This document shows positions 14,856-17,580 of a stretch of 17,580 bases of DNA, one piece after another; within the stretch, counting starts at the first letter, position 1; the number at the start of each line of letters is the position of its first letter. Below the pieces are notes generated by a model, which was not told where the DNA came from, ran no database searches, and saw only the letters and a list, made by a program, of their open reading frames with translations. The translations under genes were made by a program, and so were the position numbers. Origin of the DNA: Bacillota bacterium (GTDB lineage Bacteria > Bacillota > Limnochordia > Darwinibacteriales > Darwinibacteriaceae); contig JAAZLY010000132.1 of assembly GCA_012799115.1 (NCBI GenBank), positions 1 to 17,580 on the forward strand, written 5' to 3'.

Positions 14856-14929
14856 ATATCTTCATCCTCACTATCTTCATTGTCAGGTTACTCGAACCTG
14901 TTCTTCTGCAGCTCGTCCCTTTTTCCGTC

Positions 14930-15607
14930 CTAAACGATTCCTTCCTTGTTTAGAGCTTGAACAAAGCGTTTTGTAATCTCCAAAGGCCTGGTGATGGCGC
15001 TGCCCACCACTACAGACCAAGCACCCATCTTGAAAGCTTGAACCACCTGTTCCGGATACCAGAAGCCTCCTTCGGCAATAACGGGAAGACCTAGGCCCAA
15101 CAAGTCCTCTAGAAGGTGAAAGTCTGGTTCAATCCCAATTTCACTTTGCCGAAAACCAAAGGTAGATGCCAACACGTCCACACCGATCTCCGCAGCCTTC
15201 TTGGCGTCTTCTAAGGTGGCACAATCAGCCATTACCTTGATCTTCAACTCCTGGCGAATCCTGGGCAGTAATTCCCCTAAAGGTTCCCCGAACGGTCGTT
15301 CATGCCTTACATCAATTGCTACTAGGTCAGCACCGGCCTGAACGAGCTCCTTGGCATGGGCAAAGCTTGGTGTGATGCACATTTGACCTTGGTCATTTGT
15401 CACCTTCTTGATGCCGATGACCGGAAGACCGGTCATTTTTTTGATCACTTCGACTTCTTCAACTCCATTCGTGCGAATACCTACCGCCCCACCTAATTGA
15501 GCAGCTCTGGCCATGGCAGCCATCAGCATGGGTCCATGGAGAGGTTCGCCTTCTAATGCTTGGCATGACACGATAAGTCCATGTCTGACTCGATCCAAAA
15601 CATCCAC
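14930..15607 (-). CDS. nanE: N-acylglucosamine-6-phosphate (ManNAc-6-P) 2-epimerase
   Basis: This 225-residue TIM barrel converts N-acetylmannosamine-6-phosphate to N-acetylglucosamine-6-phosphate in sialic acid and ManNAc use. The opening GLIVSCQALEGEPLHGP (10-26) is diagnostic. The catalytic lysine is K67 or K68 in VIGIKK, the glutamate is E179 in IAEGG, and the phosphate-binding end VGSAITRPLEITKRF (201-215) is intact. The start is GTG at 15605-15607 behind GGGAGGAAG. It lies downstream of the CUT2 permease but behind that unit's terminator, and before the sugar-acid genes. No sialate lyase (nanA), ManNAc kinase (nanK), nagA or nagB is in the window. Its amino-sugar partners must lie elsewhere, or its substrate differs. 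No promoter of its own was recognised with confidence in the 112 bases between terminator hairpin and start. Confidence 0.93.
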   Translation of the reverse strand: MDVLDRVRHGLIVSCQALEGEPLHGPMLMAAMARAAQLGGAVGIRTNGVEEVEVIKKMTGLPVIGIKKVTNDQGQMCITPSFAHAKELVQAGADLVAIDVRHERPFGEPLGELLPRIRQELKIKVMADCATLEDAKKAAEIGVDVLASTFGFRQSEIGIEPDFHLLEDLLGLGLPVIAEGGFWYPEQVVQAFKMGAWSVVVGSAITRPLEITKRFVQALNKEGIV

Positions 15608-15703
15608 TGTGTTCTTCCTCCCTCAAGATCAATCTAGACAGGGCCACCCCTTCTCTTTCTTATTAGTTCTCTGCTCAGGGGCGAATTCCTCATCAAAGTA
15701 GGC

Positions 15704-15749
15704 TGAAGAAAGAAACAGACTGGAGGGCCTTCTCATGAAAGCCCCCCAG
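15704..15749 (-). terminator. Terminator after the CUT2 permease gene
   Basis: On the minus strand CTGGGGGGCTTTC pairs with GAAGGCCCTCCAG around ATGA: a 13-bp stem in which the two non-Watson-Crick positions are both G-U only when read on this strand. It is followed by a T-rich tail (TCTGTTTCTTTCTTC). It begins 25 bases past the permease stop. The tail is interrupted by C and G, so some read-through into nanE is possible. Confidence 0.82.
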
Positions 15750-15774
15750 CCTCTCTTAATCCAAGCCCAAATAT

Positions 15775-16752
15775 CTACTTGTTTCTGACAACACCCGCTC
15801 TGACCAATACAGCTCCGATGATGACAAAGCCCTTAACAACTAACTGAAGGTAGGGCGAAACGTTGAGTAGGTTCAAACCATTGTTCAACACACCGATGAT
15901 GAAGGCCCCGATGATGGTTCCAATTATGGTACCCCGACCTCCGGCAATATCTGTTCCACCAACGACAACTGCTGCAATGGCGTCCAACTCCCAGCCGTCA
16001 CCTGCAAGGGGTTGACCGGAGCCTAAGCGTGATGCCAATAACAGACCGCTAATACCAGCCAATAGTCCAGAAATGGCATAGACAAGTGTCTTAATCTTCT
16101 TTACAGCGATTCCCGACAGACGCACGGTCTCCTCGCTACCACCAAGAGCATATACATACCTGCCGAAGCGAGTATTCGTGATCACAATATACGTCAAGAT
16201 GAAAATCGCAACCATGACGTAGACTGGAATTGGTAGAGGCCCAAGATACCCACGTCCAAAAGAGGTGAATGTTGAAGGTAATCCAGAGATAGGATATCCG
16301 TTGGAGTACAAAAGCGCTGCTCCCCGCCCAATGGACATTGTCGACAGTGTCACAATAATGGGAGGAATACGGGTGTTGGAGATAACGAGTCCGTTGAAGA
16401 CCCCGAACACGACGGCAATTAACAATCCTAGGAGGACGGACAAGGAAACTGGCATTCCGCTCTTCATAAAACCAGCAGCAAAAGTACCGGTTACAGCCAC
16501 AATCGAACCGACCGAAAGATCAATTCCTCCAGTGAGAATGACGAAGGTCATTCCCGATGCAATAATGGCGTACAAGGATATCTGCCGTGCTAAGTTGATC
16601 AGATTATTGCTGTTTAGAAAATAGGGAGTGGCAAAGGACAAAATGACCGAAAGTGCTACCAGCCCTACACCAGCAAAGATCTCTGGCTTATAATAACTGT
16701 GACTTATCCTGTACAGAAAACCTGGTTTTTTCTGTAAACTAGTTTCTTGCAT
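15775..16752 (-). CDS. CUT2 sugar ABC transporter permease (RbsC/XylH-like)
   Basis: This 325-residue integral membrane protein of the ribose/xylose/galactose permease family has about eight to ten hydrophobic segments from residue 28 on. Family hallmarks are the loop FVILTGGIDLSVGSIVA near 70-86 and VVVGGTDIAGGRGTIIG in the C-terminal half, which contacts the ATPase. It forms the pore for a monosaccharide delivered by a binding protein not seen here. I start it at the ATG at 16750-16752, nine bases after GGGGAGG and one base after the ATPase stop. A frame starting at 16776 would overlap the ATPase gene and lacks a ribosome binding site. It is the last gene of its unit because a terminator follows. 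Sugar specificity is not readable from the permease. Confidence 0.93.
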   Translation of the reverse strand: MQETSLQKKPGFLYRISHSYYKPEIFAGVGLVALSVILSFATPYFLNSNNLINLARQISLYAIIASGMTFVILTGGIDLSVGSIVAVTGTFAAGFMKSGMPVSLSVLLGLLIAVVFGVFNGLVISNTRIPPIIVTLSTMSIGRGAALLYSNGYPISGLPSTFTSFGRGYLGPLPIPVYVMVAIFILTYIVITNTRFGRYVYALGGSEETVRLSGIAVKKIKTLVYAISGLLAGISGLLLASRLGSGQPLAGDGWELDAIAAVVVGGTDIAGGRGTIIGTIIGAFIIGVLNNGLNLLNVSPYLQLVVKGFVIIGAVLVRAGVVRNK

Positions 16753-16753
16753 G

Positions 16754-17580
16754 TCAACTAGCCTCCCCTGCGGCATTTCTCATGATCAACTCTTGATTGA
16801 GATCCTCTCTGAGATGTTCGCCTGTGATTCTACCCTTATGCAGAACCAAGACGCGATCGCTCACTCCAATGATCTCTGGAAGTTCCGATGAAACCATGAT
16901 GATGGACTTCCCGTTCTCGGTCAGTTGATTCATCAGTTGGTAAATCTCATATTTGGCCCCGACATCAATGCCTCGTGTTGGTTCATCAAAAATCAAGATG
17001 TCACTATCCGTAAAGAGCCATTTAGCGAGGACTACCTTTTGCTGGTTCCCTCCACTTAGATTCTTGGCGAGACTCTGATTACTAGGAGTTCGAATGGCTA
17101 GACTTTGGATATATGAGTCAACCATCTTTTTCTCGTCGCCGTGATTGATCAACAATCCTCTCAATACTCGTTTCAAGTTAGATAGAGTAACATTGCTCTT
17201 GATCGACTGCTCCAAAATGAGGCCTTCTTGCTTACGATCCTCAGGCAGCAACCCCAGACCATTTTTGATACTTTCTTTTGGTGATAACACGTTCACCGTC
17301 TCGCCTCTTAGCGTTACCTGCGCCTCATCAACCGGATCCGCTCCATAAAGGGCACGCACAAGCTCTGTCCGTCCCGATCCAACGAGTCCGGCTATACCAA
17401 GGATCTCGCCTCGTCTGAGATCAAAGCTGATATCATGGAGCACTCCTCTACGACTCAGATTCCTTACCTCTAAAATGACTTCTCCTGGCGAAGTCGTTCT
17501 GGCGGGATAGGTGTTGACCAAGTCTCTACCTACCATCCAGCGGATAATTAGATCCTTATCAACATTCTTCACTTCATCCG
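16754..17580 (-). CDS. CUT2 sugar ABC transporter ATP-binding protein, C-terminal part (cut by window edge)
   Basis: These roughly 275 residues are the end of a RbsA/XylG-type double ATPase. They comprise the tail of the first domain (DLIIRWMVGRDLVNTYP) and the whole second ABC domain. The second Walker A is GLVGSGRTEL, with the arginine-for-lysine change usual for this second domain. Also visible are the signature LSGGNQQKVVLAKW, the Walker B DILIFDEPTRGIDVGAK and the switch region MVSSELPEIIGVSD. The frame is open to the right edge, so an apparent GTG at 17572 is internal. It drives import with the permease encoded one base downstream. The first ABC domain and probably the binding protein lie beyond the window. 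The family call is firm; the substrate is unknown. Confidence 0.94.
   Translation of the reverse strand, partial: DEVKNVDKDLIIRWMVGRDLVNTYPARTTSPGEVILEVRNLSRRGVLHDISFDLRRGEILGIAGLVGSGRTELVRALYGADPVDEAQVTLRGETVNVLSPKESIKNGLGLLPEDRKQEGLILEQSIKSNVTLSNLKRVLRGLLINHGDEKKMVDSYIQSLAIRTPSNQSLAKNLSGGNQQKVVLAKWLFTDSDILIFDEPTRGIDVGAKYEIYQLMNQLTENGKSIIMVSSELPEIIGVSDRVLVLHKGRITGEHLREDLNQELIMRNAAGEAS

Noticed and set aside
14884..14900. A CAGGTT/AACCTG hairpin just after nanE
   Set aside because: It is a 6-bp stem with no following T-run on either strand, too weak to call a terminator. nanE may be co-transcribed with the kinase genes.
15608..15703. A promoter for nanE
   Set aside because: Only isolated partial matches were seen (a TAATAA, a TTGATG 25 bases from it). 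No pair with acceptable spacing was found, so no promoter is called.

Overview
The window is about 17.6 kb of carbohydrate-catabolism DNA. Every convincing gene lies on the minus strand, so transcription runs from the right edge to the left. Strong GGAGG-type ribosome binding sites, frequent GTG/TTG starts, tight gene spacing, an AraM-type glycerol-1-phosphate dehydrogenase, split transketolase subunits and a GH120 beta-xylosidase all point to a Bacillota-type anaerobe. The solute-binding protein has a signal peptide but no lipobox cysteine. That would fit a lineage with an outer membrane (for example Limnochordia- or Halanaerobiia-like, or Thermotogota) better than a classical monoderm. The taxonomic placement is inference.

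Right to left, the layout is as follows. (1) 17580-15775: the C-terminal part of a ribose-type (CUT2) sugar ABC ATPase and its permease, closed by a strong terminator at about 15704-15749. (2) 15607-9198: nanE; a 58-codon ORF that looks like the broken 5' end of a LarA-like (DUF2088) gene; a four-carbon sugar-acid kinase (DUF1537) that apparently starts at the rare codon ATT; a PdxA2-type dehydrogenase; a cytoplasmic GH120 beta-xylosidase; and an AraM/EgsA-type glycerol-1-phosphate dehydrogenase. A terminator follows at 9143-9170. (3) 8877-1: a CUT1 sugar importer (binding protein and two permeases, no ATPase), an FCD-type GntR regulator, a GarR-type tartronate semialdehyde reductase, the two halves of a split transketolase, an SDR oxidoreductase and two Gfo/Idh/MocA oxidoreductases, the last cut by the window edge.

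The genes suggest uptake and intracellular breakdown of a plant-derived xylo-oligosaccharide or xyloside together with oxidised short-chain sugar acids. The kinase plus PdxA2 pair would convert a C4 acid such as D-threonate to dihydroxyacetone phosphate (DHAP). The AraM homologue could reduce DHAP to glycerol-1-phosphate with the NADH released, and GarR would deliver D-glycerate. The left operon combines oxidoreductases with a transketolase-like C2-transfer enzyme but has no sugar kinase, isomerase or aldolase of its own. Its substrate cannot be named from sequence.

Points for a closer look: a FadR-like operator over the probable start of the left operon, encoded beside a FadR-subfamily regulator; two perfect hairpins between the binding-protein and permease genes; the ATT start of the kinase; and the LarA-like remnant in front of it. 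No rRNA, tRNA, CRISPR array, insertion sequence or phage gene was seen.
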